64,000 nt of DNA from Acidobacteriota bacterium (GTDB taxonomy: Bacteria; Acidobacteriota; Blastocatellia; Chloracidobacteriales; Chloracidobacteriaceae): NCBI GenBank assembly GCA_016208495.1, contig JACQXX010000003.1, positions 1 through 64,000 of the forward strand, given 5' to 3'. How positions within the stretch are numbered: the first letter of the stretch is position 1; each line of letters begins with the position of its first letter. Below the pieces are notes generated by a model. The model was not told the origin of the DNA, did no database searches, and worked only from the letters and a program-made list of their open reading frames with translations. Made by a program: the position numbers and the translations under genes. Below are positions 23,908-33,586 of the stretch, in pieces.

Positions 23908-26277
23908 ATGACCGATTCCACGCCATCAGGACCAATCAGCGTCACCAACCTTTCAGATGCCGAACATCGGTTGCGCAACTATCGCCGGCGGCAAACGCGC
24001 ATTTTGATTTTGTCAATTGTCACCCTGATGTTTTTAGGGGTGTTGATTGCCCAGGGGTCGCTTGATTTATTAAACCTGATCAGCCCCAGCACACCGGTGG
24101 CCACATTTATTTTATATGGCCTCTCGATGTTGAATTTTATGGCCTCGATGCTGTTGCTGTTTGTGCTCAGCCGCAACATTCTGAAGTTGATCCAAGAGCG
24201 CCGTCAAAGAAAACTGGGGTCAAAATTTAAATCACAAATGGTGCTTGGGTCACTGGCGATTTCGATTTTGCCGGTGGTTATGTTGTTTTTCTTTGCCTAT
24301 AGCCTGGTCAACCGGAGCCTGGAAAAATGGTTTAATATTCCAGCCCAGCGATTTGAAGAAGATGTGGCGTTTATCCAGGACCAGATGTACTCCCAGGAGA
24401 TGAAAGCGCTGTCGGAAACTGGTCGGTCCATGATTCGGCTGTTGAAAATGAGACAACTCGCAACCATGCCCGCGACTGACACCGTTCCATCGCGTCTGGA
24501 TTTGGATGCAACCGGACGTGAAATGTTTAAGGCTGAATTTCGCAGTCATGAGTTGTACCGGTTGTTCATCCTCGACAGTGACGGGAAACAGGTGCTGGAA
24601 TTGGGCGATGGGTTCTTTGACGGGTTATCAAATGTCCAGCAGGCCAAATCAGTCATCGTCAGTAATGACCCGCACAGCTCGATTTTCGTGACCGGAGATA
24701 ACCGGATGTTTGTGTTGGTTGGATTGCCGATTCGGGCGGGAGTGGTCGCCGGGACTGGAAAAAAGACGGCGCCGCAAACCGGTATGCGTCAGGCAAAACA
24801 GGTTGGAGGGTTGTTTTTGATTCGCCAGCTTCCACAATCATTGATTCGCCGATTTGACCAGCTTTCAAATGAGGCCAGGAATCGGGCCGATTTAACCATT
24901 CAAAACCGTCGCATGCGGTTTACTTATTTGTATATTCTAGGATTTGTCACATTGCTGCTGGTTTTTGGAACCACCTGGATCGCATTGTATATTGCGCGGG
25001 GGATTACGGTCCCGATTCAGGCGCTGGCTGAAGGGACGCATCACGTTGCCCAGGGGAACTTTGATTATGTGGTGGATGTTGCGGCTGATAACGAGCTGGC
25101 GGTGCTGGTTAATTCCTTTAATGATATGGCCAGTCAGTTACGCACCAACCGTCATCAACTTGAAGCCACTGCTACCCAGCTCCGGACCATGAATCGAGCC
25201 CTCGAAGAACGAAAGCAATATATCGAAACCATTTTGCAAAGTTTGTTTACCGGCGTGGTTTCACTAGACGCTGAACAGCGGGTGACGACCATCAATCAGG
25301 CTGGAATTGAGTTGCTTGGCCTGGATCAGTCATCAATTGGGTTGCCGATTGAACAGGCTGTGCCATCCGCCAACCGGACTGAGTTTCAACGGGTTTTGCG
25401 CCGAACACGCCGACTTGGACAGTCCACAGTGGAAGTTGAACTCAAAATCCGGGATCAAAAACCCTTGCACGTCGCCGTTTCGGGGACCGCACTTCGCGAT
25501 GAAAAGGGGAAATACAAGGGCGCAGTGCTCATGATTGAAGACCTGTCTCCGCTGATACAGGCCCAGCAAAGTGCAATCTGGAGCGAAGTTGCCCGCCGAA
25601 TGGCCCACGAAATCAAAAACCCGCTGACGCCGATTCAACTCTGCGCTGAGCGCATCAGCCGCAATATTGACCGCCATGGAGTTGAGTCCGAACGGGTCCA
25701 TCAGACAATCCATGAGTGCACGGCAACCATCAGCCGGGAAGTCGCCACGCTGAAACGCATGGTTGATGAATTTTCACGGTTTGCCAAATTGCCGGATGCC
25801 CAGCCCGAACCTTCATCGCTCAACAAGGTCGTTCAAGAAGCCGTCCGGCTCTATGATGACCGACTGGATGATATTGAACTGGAAACCCGCCTGGATGAAT
25901 CCTTGCCGATCTTGAACATTGATCGAGAACAGTTTAAGCGAACCCTGGTCAATTTGATTGATAATGCACGCCACGCGATTGAAGCGGCTTCCGACCGGTC
26001 AGGGAATTTTGAATTCGGTGACAAGCGGATCCTGCTGGCCACGGAATACCGTCCAGATCAAGACCTTGTCCGACTTTCAGTGAGCGATACCGGGCAGGGT
26101 ATCTCCGCTGATGACCGGGAGCGCCTGTTTCAGCCATACTTCTCAACTCGTAAACGGGGAACAGGGCTCGGGTTAGCCATTGTGAGCCACATTGTGACCG
26201 ATCATAATGGACGGATTCTGGTTGAGGAAAATCAACCCCACGGTGCTCGATTTATCATCGAATTGCCGGTTTCCTGA
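23908..26277 (+). CDS. NtrY-like membrane sensor histidine kinase
   Basis: 789 residues. There are three membrane segments near the N-terminus (~31-53, ~65-88, ~112-134), an extracytoplasmic region of about 190 residues, and another membrane segment at ~340-362. It continues with a HAMP linker (~365-420), a PAS domain (~440-550), HisKA with 'RRMAHEIKNPLTPIQLCAERI' (His ~570), N box 'NLIDNARHAIEA', G1 'SDTGQGIS' and G2 'GTGLGLAIVSH'. This is the NtrY architecture, which senses an unknown envelope signal and phosphorylates an NtrX-type sigma54 activator. No NtrX-like regulator is adjacent. Confidence 0.92.
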   Translation: MTDSTPSGPISVTNLSDAEHRLRNYRRRQTRILILSIVTLMFLGVLIAQGSLDLLNLISPSTPVATFILYGLSMLNFMASMLLLFVLSRNILKLIQERRQRKLGSKFKSQMVLGSLAISILPVVMLFFFAYSLVNRSLEKWFNIPAQRFEEDVAFIQDQMYSQEMKALSETGRSMIRLLKMRQLATMPATDTVPSRLDLDATGREMFKAEFRSHELYRLFILDSDGKQVLELGDGFFDGLSNVQQAKSVIVSNDPHSSIFVTGDNRMFVLVGLPIRAGVVAGTGKKTAPQTGMRQAKQVGGLFLIRQLPQSLIRRFDQLSNEARNRADLTIQNRRMRFTYLYILGFVTLLLVFGTTWIALYIARGITVPIQALAEGTHHVAQGNFDYVVDVAADNELAVLVNSFNDMASQLRTNRHQLEATATQLRTMNRALEERKQYIETILQSLFTGVVSLDAEQRVTTINQAGIELLGLDQSSIGLPIEQAVPSANRTEFQRVLRRTRRLGQSTVEVELKIRDQKPLHVAVSGTALRDEKGKYKGAVLMIEDLSPLIQAQQSAIWSEVARRMAHEIKNPLTPIQLCAERISRNIDRHGVESERVHQTIHECTATISREVATLKRMVDEFSRFAKLPDAQPEPSSLNKVVQEAVRLYDDRLDDIELETRLDESLPILNIDREQFKRTLVNLIDNARHAIEAASDRSGNFEFGDKRILLATEYRPDQDLVRLSVSDTGQGISADDRERLFQPYFSTRKRGTGLGLAIVSHIVTDHNGRILVEENQPHGARFIIELPVS

Positions 26278-26344
26278 AACCGGGTTGCGGCAATCCGCTA
26301 TTTCAGCCCAACCCAATCAACTCCATTTTGGAAAGGACCTTTTT

Positions 26345-26773
26345 GTGAAAATTGAACTGCGTGTCATGTGTTTTTTCGGTGTTATGGTTTTGCTGGCCGC
26401 TGGAACAGGTTGCCAGGACAGTGCCCCGCAAGTTGTTGTCCCCGCGGCGAATCGGGCGGCTCGGGATGGTGCGGCAAAATCCCAAATGCGAACGATTTAT
26501 CGAGCCGAAGAAGCCTTTAAAGCCAGAACCGGACGCTATGGCTCCATGGCTGAACTGGTTGAGGGGGGAGAGTTAAACACCGACCCAGAAAATGAGCGAC
26601 TTTATAAATACACGCTCACGGCTTCGGAACACACCTTTGAATGTGTTGGCATGCCAGTGGTGTATAACACCAATGGCACCATTTCGTACTACATTGACCA
26701 AACCGGGCAATTGCGCGGTGCTGATCATAAGGGACAACCAGCTTCGTCGAGTGATCCCGTCATTGTCCAATAA
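26345..26773 (+). CDS. Small pilin-like lipoprotein
   Basis: 142 residues from a GTG at 26345, preceded by AAAGGA at 26333-26338. The longer open frame from 26207 runs back into the kinase gene and is unlikely. The signal peptide ends at lipobox LAAGTGC. The mature part reads 'AKSQMRTIYRAEEAFKARTGRYGSMAELVEGGELN', which closely resembles the alpha1-beta region of type IV pilin/GspG-like proteins, but the pilin methylation site is replaced by a lipobox. It follows the NtrY gene on the same strand by 67 nt. Function is unknown. Confidence 0.75.
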   Translation: MKIELRVMCFFGVMVLLAAGTGCQDSAPQVVVPAANRAARDGAAKSQMRTIYRAEEAFKARTGRYGSMAELVEGGELNTDPENERLYKYTLTASEHTFECVGMPVVYNTNGTISYYIDQTGQLRGADHKGQPASSSDPVIVQ

Positions 26774-27167
26774 ATATGGGAAGATCTTCCTCGAACTTGT
26801 AAATGATGGTTCAGCGCAGAAAAACCAAGTGAAATCCCAGAAAATTACATTGCTGGCAAAAAGTTGCGTGTGCTAGATTGAGGGGTGATTCTTAGTCATC
26901 TAGTTCTGAGAATTTACACAAATTATCATCCTTTTTTCAGCATTCTTCGCACGGCAAACAACACCTTCAACTTTCATAAGATTTGACGGCGACGATCTGG
27001 ATCAGAACGCAAGGATCACTTCGAACGTGAACCTGCGCGACCCCAGGTTTTGAGGCAATGGTTTGGCACAAGTTCCATTGTCGGCATCTTTCGCGGTGCA
27101 TTCGTTTGACGACCCGCACTCATTTCGGAAGGATGATCTGGATTTCTGATCCAATATCGGAGGAGAC
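26774..27167. other. Intergenic region upstream of the FecR-domain gene
   Basis: No gene is seen in 394 nt. A weak promoter-like pair, TTGCTG (26850-26855) and TAGATT (26874-26879) with an 18-nt spacer, could serve the FecR gene. GGAGG (27159-27163) is its ribosome-binding site. Confidence 0.4.
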
Positions 27168-28409
27168 GTGAACAGATCAGGTGATGATTCCCGCATTCGT
27201 CGGGAGTATTTTGATTGGTATGTCATTTCAAAGAAAACCCTGTACATGATTGGGGCAGGATTGATCCTGATTTTGATCATAATTGGTATTGCTCTTTACC
27301 GATATTTCAATCCTCCAGGTCCTGTAGACCCAGATGTAGTTATCAATGAAGAAATCCGCCTCGTTCAAACCAGTGGCAATGTAACCATTTACCGGGCCAA
27401 TAATGGCAACGTTGAACTGGCAGTCCCTGGTATGTCGCTCTATGAAGGCGACCGGATCCAGACCGGGTCTGGTTCCACTGCCTCACTCCAATTTATTGAC
27501 GGCAGCACCCTCCGCATCAAAGAAAACTCCACCGTTGTCGTGAAGCAAAATAGCAGGGAGGTCAAAACCGAAAAAACCCAGGTTGAAAGCAATGTGGCGT
27601 TTGGTACGGTGAATATGTCGAATCCGGCGTCAGCCCCAGCCTCCGGAAGTGTCAATAACGTGACGGCTCCTGGCGTATCCGTTTCGTTCCAAAGTGGAAC
27701 TCAGGGGACAATTAACTATGACGGTCAGACCACGAAAGTGGTATCGGAAAAAGGCAATTTGAATGTGGTGACCGATGCCGGGACCGCACAGGTCATCTCT
27801 GAAAACCGGGGGAGTGAGTTTAAGGACGGCGCCAAAGTCAATGATATTGCCTATTTACCAAGTCCGAAGCTGAGATCTCCTGAAAATTCTGAACTGCGGA
27901 GTTTTAACCGGGGAACATCACCTGAAATTCTATTTACCTGGAGTCCGGTTCCAGGGGCTGTCAGTTATAATTTCCAGATTGCAACTTCAAATTCCTTTGT
28001 CAAGAGCACCATCATTGCCGAGCGGAACCAGCGTGGTACCTCAACCAGCAATGTCTTTCGACCATATGATGGAAACTACTACTGGCGGGTTCAGGGCGTG
28101 GAAGGCAACGGCAAAGAGGGAATCTGGTCCAATGAACAGCGCTTGCAAATCGTGATTCGGGCAAGCGGTGGCAAGGATACGCCCATTTATCTCCCCAGAC
28201 CAACTTATCGTGAAATTGGGCGAGGGATTTATGAAGTGACCGGTGAAACCGAACCTGGGGTTCAGTTGCGAATCAACGGCAAAAACGTCCCGGTTGGCCC
28301 GGATGGAAAATATATGGCCAACGTGGATTTAAACGGAAATCAATCCGTCATGTTTGTGGCACAGGATTCACAGGGACGAACTCGAACCGAAAATTATCCA
28401 CCTCGGTAA
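27168..28409 (+). CDS. FecR-domain protein with membrane anchor
   Basis: 413 residues from a GTG preceded by GGAGG. One membrane segment at ~26-45 follows a short cytoplasmic part. The FecR domain spans ~65-140 ('GMSLYEGDRIQTGSGSTASLQFIDGSTLRIKENSTVVV'). A Ser/Asn-rich linker is followed by a fibronectin-III-like region (~240-330, 'ILFTWSPVPGAVSYNFQIATS... NYYWRVQG') and a final Big/carboxypeptidase-regulatory-like beta domain ('YEVTGETEPGVQLRINGKNVPVGPDGKY'). In classic FecR proteins this domain relays signals to an ECF sigma factor; here no sigma factor is nearby, so a structural or surface role is more likely. The TAA stop lies inside the target duplication of the next element. Confidence 0.86.
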   Translation: MNRSGDDSRIRREYFDWYVISKKTLYMIGAGLILILIIIGIALYRYFNPPGPVDPDVVINEEIRLVQTSGNVTIYRANNGNVELAVPGMSLYEGDRIQTGSGSTASLQFIDGSTLRIKENSTVVVKQNSREVKTEKTQVESNVAFGTVNMSNPASAPASGSVNNVTAPGVSVSFQSGTQGTINYDGQTTKVVSEKGNLNVVTDAGTAQVISENRGSEFKDGAKVNDIAYLPSPKLRSPENSELRSFNRGTSPEILFTWSPVPGAVSYNFQIATSNSFVKSTIIAERNQRGTSTSNVFRPYDGNYYWRVQGVEGNGKEGIWSNEQRLQIVIRASGGKDTPIYLPRPTYREIGRGIYEVTGETEPGVQLRINGKNVPVGPDGKYMANVDLNGNQSVMFVAQDSQGRTRTENYPPR

Positions 28410-28411
28410 CC

Positions 28412-28621
28412 CATGAGCGCCAGGATAAGGAAGTTTGAGCCTGTGCGAGACAAGGAGACAAGGAGGCGGGGAGACACGGATGACAATTCACCAGGTTTGT
28501 CAGGTTGAATCAGTTTCGATTGAGAGCGGGCGAAGGCGACCAGTTGTTTTTTCTCCCTGTCTCCCTGTTTCCCGGTCCCTTTGTCCAGATTGGGTTCTGT
28601 TTCCTTATCCTGGCGCGTATG
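28412..28621. mobile_element. MITE-like element with 11-bp target duplication (family 3, copy A)
   Basis: The 210-bp element has about 21-bp terminal inverted repeats whose core GCGCCAGGATAAGGAA is perfect (starts ~28417; complement ends ~28616). CCTCGGTAACC occurs directly at both sides (28401-28411 and 28622-28632), a perfect 11-bp target duplication. The interior is rich in GAGACAAGGAGAC and its complement and has no coding frame. The second copy at 50257-50442 has the same ends and an 11-bp duplication with one mismatch. Confidence 0.9.
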
Positions 28622-28632
28622 CCTCGGTAACC

Positions 28633-29020
28633 TGACTCCAGATCCAGAATCAAGCCGGAGTGCGTGCTTCGGGTTCTTGCTCAAATTTTCAAAATTTTAT
28701 ACCAGGCAAGACTCCCACCTTGCCTGGTTCCTTCAATACATCAACTTCTGGTTCCATACTGTTTTCAACGTTTTGTCAAAAACTGAGTAGACACACGCGT
28801 GGAAACTGAGTACTGTCACATGTTTCGCGGAACCTGGTTGATTGTTGCTTCGGACAACCTGATGTCGCTGGTTTATGGTGAAAAGAGACCGTTTCACCCC
28901 TGTGACTGGAACTCACCACCAACAGTTTCACTCTAAGGGAACCATTGATCGCGGGTCCTGATTTCAAATCGCCAACTGTATCATCTCCCCCTCATTTCAT
29001 TTTGGTTGATAAAGACTGCA
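28633..29020. other. Intergenic region upstream of the GGDEF gene
   Basis: No gene is seen in 388 nt. Composition is ordinary and I could not assign a promoter with confidence. Confidence 0.4.
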
Positions 29021-30454
29021 ATGCGCGTGGCCGTGGTGTACCTGGAAAAAATCCCTGAAGTTCTCTTGCGGGTCCTTGGCCATACCACGTCTATTGAAAC
29101 GGCATTGTTTACCGGCAAGCGAAACGACGAGGATTTCCTCAGTTTGTGGCATCCCGAAGTGATTTTGTATGAGCTGGAAGATGAAGCCAGCGAACAATTA
29201 TCACGCCGAATGCTGACTCACGCCCGGCATGCGGTGGCCGGAATCCCAGCCTTCTCCTTCTCGTCCACGGCCAGCGCCGATATGTGCGACCTCTCAGCCG
29301 AGATTGGGTTTATCAACCATCTGGAAGCCCTCCGATTGACTCCACGAGAACTCGAATTGCACCTGCAGTATGGTCTGCGTCTGTCGCGACTCCCCCATAG
29401 CCCGGTTCCGACGGCAACGGGAAAAGGAGGGTTTGACAAAGCATTTGAGGCCGTGACTTCGTTTCACTCGTCACTGGATCAGGCAAAAGTCGTGGAATCC
29501 GCTATGTTGCATTTGCCAAGGCTGGTTCCCGCCGATACCTGGGCGCTCTATCTCAGCACCGAATCTGGTGAACATTTGAATCTGGTGGCGGCGGTGAATG
29601 CTTCAGGCCGGGCCATTGTCAAAAGTGTTTCAATGGCCGATGAGGAAAGCCCGCTGGTCCAAACGGTTCGCGAGGGGAAATCAATGTTTGCCATTTTTCC
29701 CGCCGCCGGTGAGAGCCACGCTGATCCAGTGGTTACCTATTCGCTCAATGCACTGAGTGACAAACACGAAACCCAATTGCTCCTGCCATTGCTGACCAAT
29801 AGCAATCTGTGTGGTGTGATGATGGCTTCGTTGGAAGCCGGTACGCGCACATTTACCGCGGAAAATCTGGATATTGCTGAACGGGTCACCGCCTCGCTGG
29901 CCATTGCCTTGGGAAATGCCATGAGTTTTACCAAAGCGGAAAGCATGTGCCAGTTGGATGACTTGACAAGCCTGTATAATGCCAGGTTTTTCTATCAGGC
30001 ATTGGACACCGAACTGAAACGGTCTCGTCGCTATGGGCTTCACCTGGCCGTGATCTTTTTAGATTTGGATGGGTTCAAGGGGATCAATGATCAATTTGGC
30101 CATCTGGTCGGAAGCAGTACGCTGGTTGAAGTTGGTCAGTTGATTTACCGGGCCGTGCGCGAAACAGACGTTGTCGCTCGTTATGGCGGAGATGAATTTG
30201 TGATTGTGCTGCCGGAAACCAATGCGGCCCAGGCATTTATTATTGCCGAACGAATCCGGGCCCGCATCGAAGCGTCCAATTTCCAAAAGGCACGAGGCTT
30301 AAATGTTCATTTAACCTGTTCCCTTGGGATCTCGGCGTTTCCTGAACATGGCGTTGTGGCTGAAGATCTGGTCAAATGGGCCGATCAGGCCATGTACAAC
30401 GCCAAACAGGGCACGAAAAACCAGGTTGTTGTGGTCAATCTGCAAGGGGCTTAG
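29021..30454 (+). CDS. GAF-GGDEF diguanylate cyclase
   Basis: 477 residues from the ATG at 29021 (a TTG five codons earlier is less likely). Residues ~1-125 form an unassigned N-terminal domain that resembles a degenerate receiver ('RVAVVYLEKIPEVLLRVLG'). A GAF sensor domain covers ~150-305. The C-terminal cyclase has 'LTSLYNARFF', 'DLDGFKGINDQFGH' and the active site 'RYGGDEFVIVLPET' (~387-400). An intact inhibitory site RETD lies five residues before GGDEF. It makes cyclic-di-GMP in the cytoplasm and should be product-inhibited. The stop codon is the first unit of a heptamer array. Confidence 0.9.
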   Translation: MRVAVVYLEKIPEVLLRVLGHTTSIETALFTGKRNDEDFLSLWHPEVILYELEDEASEQLSRRMLTHARHAVAGIPAFSFSSTASADMCDLSAEIGFINHLEALRLTPRELELHLQYGLRLSRLPHSPVPTATGKGGFDKAFEAVTSFHSSLDQAKVVESAMLHLPRLVPADTWALYLSTESGEHLNLVAAVNASGRAIVKSVSMADEESPLVQTVREGKSMFAIFPAAGESHADPVVTYSLNALSDKHETQLLLPLLTNSNLCGVMMASLEAGTRTFTAENLDIAERVTASLAIALGNAMSFTKAESMCQLDDLTSLYNARFFYQALDTELKRSRRYGLHLAVIFLDLDGFKGINDQFGHLVGSSTLVEVGQLIYRAVRETDVVARYGGDEFVIVLPETNAAQAFIIAERIRARIEASNFQKARGLNVHLTCSLGISAFPEHGVVAEDLVKWADQAMYNAKQGTKNQVVVVNLQGA

Positions 30455-30492
30455 TGGTTGGGGCTTGGGGCTTGGGGCTTAGGGCCTGGGGT
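30451..30492. repeat. Heptamer tandem repeat, unit TTGGGGC
   Basis: Six 7-bp units (TTAGTGG, three TTGGGGC, TTAGGGC, CTGGGGT). The first unit contains the TAG stop of the cyclase gene. Confidence 0.85.
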
Positions 30493-30678
30493 TTAGGAAC
30501 AGATACTTTCCAAAAACCAGGAACGAAGAACCAGGAACGAAAAACCAGGAGAACCAAAAATCCTTTGATATTCAACTATTTAACCAGAGAATCTCCAAAA
30601 CGGGGTTCCCGATTGACGAATTTTTGATAGATTGGTGAGTTAACAATTCCTTCTTGAAAGGCTGCTGTACGATACTCC

Positions 30679-31731
30679 ATGAAACTTCGCTCCCTGTTTA
30701 ACTTCTTCTCAAATGACCTTGCGATTGATCTGGGCACCGCAAATACCCTGGTGTATGCCAAGGGACGCGGGATTGTGGTCAGTGAACCATCCATCGTCGC
30801 CATCAACAAAATCACCAACAAAGTTGAAGCGGTTGGCAAAGAGGCTAAGGAAATGCTTGGCCGAACGCCTGGAAACATTGTGGCTATTCGTCCAATGAAA
30901 GATGGTGTGATTGCTGACTTTGAAGTCACTGAAAAAATGCTTCAGCACTTTATTAAGAAAGCCCACAACGGGAAGTCGTGGGTCAGTCCGCGGGTTGTCA
31001 TCGGAGTTCCGGGGGAAATCACGCAAGTCGAACGCCGGGCTGTGATTGATGCCGCCAATCGGGCACGCGCCGCCGAGGTCTACCTGGTGGAAGAAGCCAT
31101 GGCCGCCGCCATTGGAGCTGGACTGCCCATCACCGAACCCTATGGGAATATGATCGTGGACATTGGCGGCGGAACGACCGATATCGCGGTGATCTCCCTG
31201 TCTGGCATTGTGTATTCGCGAGCGGTTCGAGTGGCCGGAAATGAGTTGGATGAGGCCATTTCACAGTACATCAAACGCAAATATAACTTGCTGATTGGGG
31301 AACGCACCGCCGAGCAAATCAAGATTGAGCTTGGGTCTGCCCACTTGTTGGATGAACCGCTGACCATGGAAATCAGAGGCCGGGACTTGATCGAAGGAAT
31401 CCCGAAGACGGTTACGATTTCGGACGAAGAAGTCCGCGAGGCCATGGCCGACCCGGTGGCAACTATTGTCAATGCCGTTCGGGTGGCGCTTGAGCGAACT
31501 CCGCCTGAACTCTCAGCCGATATTGCCGACCGTGGCATCGTTCTCACTGGTGGTGGGGCACTGCTCAAGGGATTGGATAAATTGTTGATGAAAGAAACCC
31601 GTGTCCCCGTAACCCTGGCTGAGAACCCGTTGTCCTCAGTCGTGTTAGGCACCGGGAAAATGCTTGGTGACTTTGAGTTGTTAAAACGTGTCAGCCTCGA
31701 AAGTGGGTACGGATACAATAATCAAAACTAA
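30679..31731 (+). CDS. mreB: Rod shape-determining actin homologue MreB
   Basis: 350 residues. MreB polymerises under the inner membrane and guides the elongasome that makes side-wall peptidoglycan. Actin-fold motifs are all present: phosphate 1 '[18 protein letters not shown]' (~13-30), '[17 protein letters not shown]' (~161-177), and the adenosine region '[17 protein letters not shown]' (~289-305). It is the first gene of the mre-mrd shape cluster. Confidence 0.98.
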   Translation: MKLRSLFNFFSNDLAIDLGTANTLVYAKGRGIVVSEPSIVAINKITNKVEAVGKEAKEMLGRTPGNIVAIRPMKDGVIADFEVTEKMLQHFIKKAHNGKSWVSPRVVIGVPGEITQVERRAVIDAANRARAAEVYLVEEAMAAAIGAGLPITEPYGNMIVDIGGGTTDIAVISLSGIVYSRAVRVAGNELDEAISQYIKRKYNLLIGERTAEQIKIELGSAHLLDEPLTMEIRGRDLIEGIPKTVTISDEEVREAMADPVATIVNAVRVALERTPPELSADIADRGIVLTGGGALLKGLDKLLMKETRVPVTLAENPLSSVVLGTGKMLGDFELLKRVSLESGYGYNNQN

Positions 31732-31865
31732 TGTGGGTGATGCGAGGCTGGTTGTCACCTGGATCCAGGATTTTCCACGGTGGGTGGATCGCTGGGTAAA
31801 GGTCCCAAAGGCAATTCGCGTGAGCAACCAGTTCCCACACCACTCCGGCTCAGGGGTAACTACGG

Positions 31866-32726
31866 GTGAAGTCTGATTCATCGTTACGTCCAACCATCAT
31901 TGCCGTCATTTTGCTGGTCGGTCAGTTTTTACTGATGACGATCAATGCGCAGGCCCGGATTACCAAGCAATCCCTTCCGCGCACCCTCATCTTGACCGCC
32001 ACCTATCCCATCCAGAAAGGATTGGCGGTCGTCACCACCTCCGTGGGCCATGTCTGGAAGGGCTACGTTAGTTTGTGGCGGGCGGCTGAGGAAAATCAGA
32101 ACTTGCGTCGGGAACTCTCGCAACTCAAACGGGAACGGACCGAATTGCAGGAAACAATCGCCAGCCACAAACGCCTCCAGGATTTGCTCAAATTAAAGGA
32201 AAGCTTTCAAAGTCCAACCATTGCGGCCAATGTCATTGGTCGGGATGGGAGTCCCTGGTACAAGCAGGTCATTATTGATCAAGGGACACTGGCCGGGGTC
32301 CACCTCAATCATATTGTCATCACGCCAGATGGGGTTGTGGGACGGGTTGTGAGCGTCGGACCTTCCTCGGCCATGGTTTTGATGATCACTCACGGTGATG
32401 CCGGCGTGGGCGCCATGCTGGCTGAATCGCGAACCAACGGAGAATTGCGTGGCCGAAACGAGTTGGTGTGCCAGCTCGACAGTATCAGCGGCCTGACCCA
32501 GGTCCGGGTTGGCGAGGCAGTCCTGACGACCGGGCTCGATGGGTTTTATCCAAAAGGGTTGTTATTGGGATATGTGACCCAGGTCCAGCTTGGGTCGGGG
32601 GCTGGTCTCCATCAGATTTCCGTTCGCCCGGCGGCTCAGCTTGACCGGTTGGAAGAGGTTCTGGTGTTGTTGAGCCGGGCCTCGGATGTTCAAATGACCG
32701 AATCGGTAAAGAAAGAAAAAGAATAA
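31866..32726 (+). CDS. mreC: Rod shape-determining protein MreC
   Basis: 286 residues from a GTG. One N-terminal membrane segment (~9-27) is followed by a coiled coil (~75-118, 'AAEENQNLRRELSQLKRERTELQETIASHKRL') and the two-part beta domain ('IIDQGTLAGVHLNHIVITPDGVVGRVVSVGPSSAMVLMITH'). MreC is the periplasmic scaffold linking MreB/MreD to the penicillin-binding proteins. The gap to mreB is 134 nt. Confidence 0.95.
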   Translation: MKSDSSLRPTIIAVILLVGQFLLMTINAQARITKQSLPRTLILTATYPIQKGLAVVTTSVGHVWKGYVSLWRAAEENQNLRRELSQLKRERTELQETIASHKRLQDLLKLKESFQSPTIAANVIGRDGSPWYKQVIIDQGTLAGVHLNHIVITPDGVVGRVVSVGPSSAMVLMITHGDAGVGAMLAESRTNGELRGRNELVCQLDSISGLTQVRVGEAVLTTGLDGFYPKGLLLGYVTQVQLGSGAGLHQISVRPAAQLDRLEEVLVLLSRASDVQMTESVKKEKE

Positions 32727-32853
32727 GTGATACCATTTTGGAATGAACCCTCTGTATGAGGGGAAGTCTAAATGATTGAAACCCCTGTATTTCCCAGCAA
32801 CCCAGCAACCCTGAACCATAAATTGAGAAAAACAGTCTTCACCCTTTTTATTT

Positions 32854-33387
32854 GTGCCAACTCTTCGAATCATTTTTGTCATTTTCATCATTACTGCTCT
32901 CCAAACGGCGCTCCCCCGATATTGGCCGGGGTTCAGTTATCTTGATTTGCCTTTAATTTTAACGGTTCATTTGGGATTGCAGCGGAACGCGAGCCAGGCC
33001 ATCTGGTTTGGGGCGATTGCCGGGTTGTGCCAGGACATTTCACTGTCTTCCCGATTACTTGGATTATGCGGCTTTTCAAAAACCGCGATTGGCTACAGCC
33101 TCTGGTTTTTTGGAAATCGCTTTCGGTTGGATGGGGCGCTGCTCCGAATTTTTATTTTGCTGGCATCCTCCGCCGCCAATACCTTGATGTTTGTGGCACT
33201 TCATTTTTTCTTTGCGGCGGCTCCAGAAGGAATGAATATTCGCGGAGCCATGAAAATCGGAGGACTGCAGCTTGTGGGAAACCTGCTCGTTTCGCTGCTG
33301 TTGTTCCCAATTTTTGACAAATTCTTTCACGAAGATCCCTATGATCCAACCCGGGCCCCTGAAGTGGGCCGGCGGAAACTGAATTAG
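32854..33387 (+). CDS. mreD: Rod shape-determining protein MreD
   Basis: 177 residues from a GTG, with about five membrane segments and the MreD-typical 'WFGAIAGLCQDISLSSRLLGLCGFSKTAIGY' (~52-82). It is an integral partner of MreC in the elongasome. Sequence conservation in this family is low, so the call rests on topology, the motif and its place between mreC and mrdA. Confidence 0.92.
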   Translation: MPTLRIIFVIFIITALQTALPRYWPGFSYLDLPLILTVHLGLQRNASQAIWFGAIAGLCQDISLSSRLLGLCGFSKTAIGYSLWFFGNRFRLDGALLRIFILLASSAANTLMFVALHFFFAAAPEGMNIRGAMKIGGLQLVGNLLVSLLLFPIFDKFFHEDPYDPTRAPEVGRRKLN

Positions 33388-33586
33388 CCAGTGTTGAGGT
33401 GAAGAAAAAGTCTGTCCACCCATCTGTTCTGACTCGACTGTTTCTTCTTTTTGCTGGGTGAATAAGGAAACTTTCCTAGATTCAAATGAAAAAAAAGGGC
33501 AAACTATTTATCCAGCTTGTGGCTTCGCACGCGGTTCAATCTCAGAATCACAACCTCGAATTCTTACCCCCTCGTGTTGTTGCATT

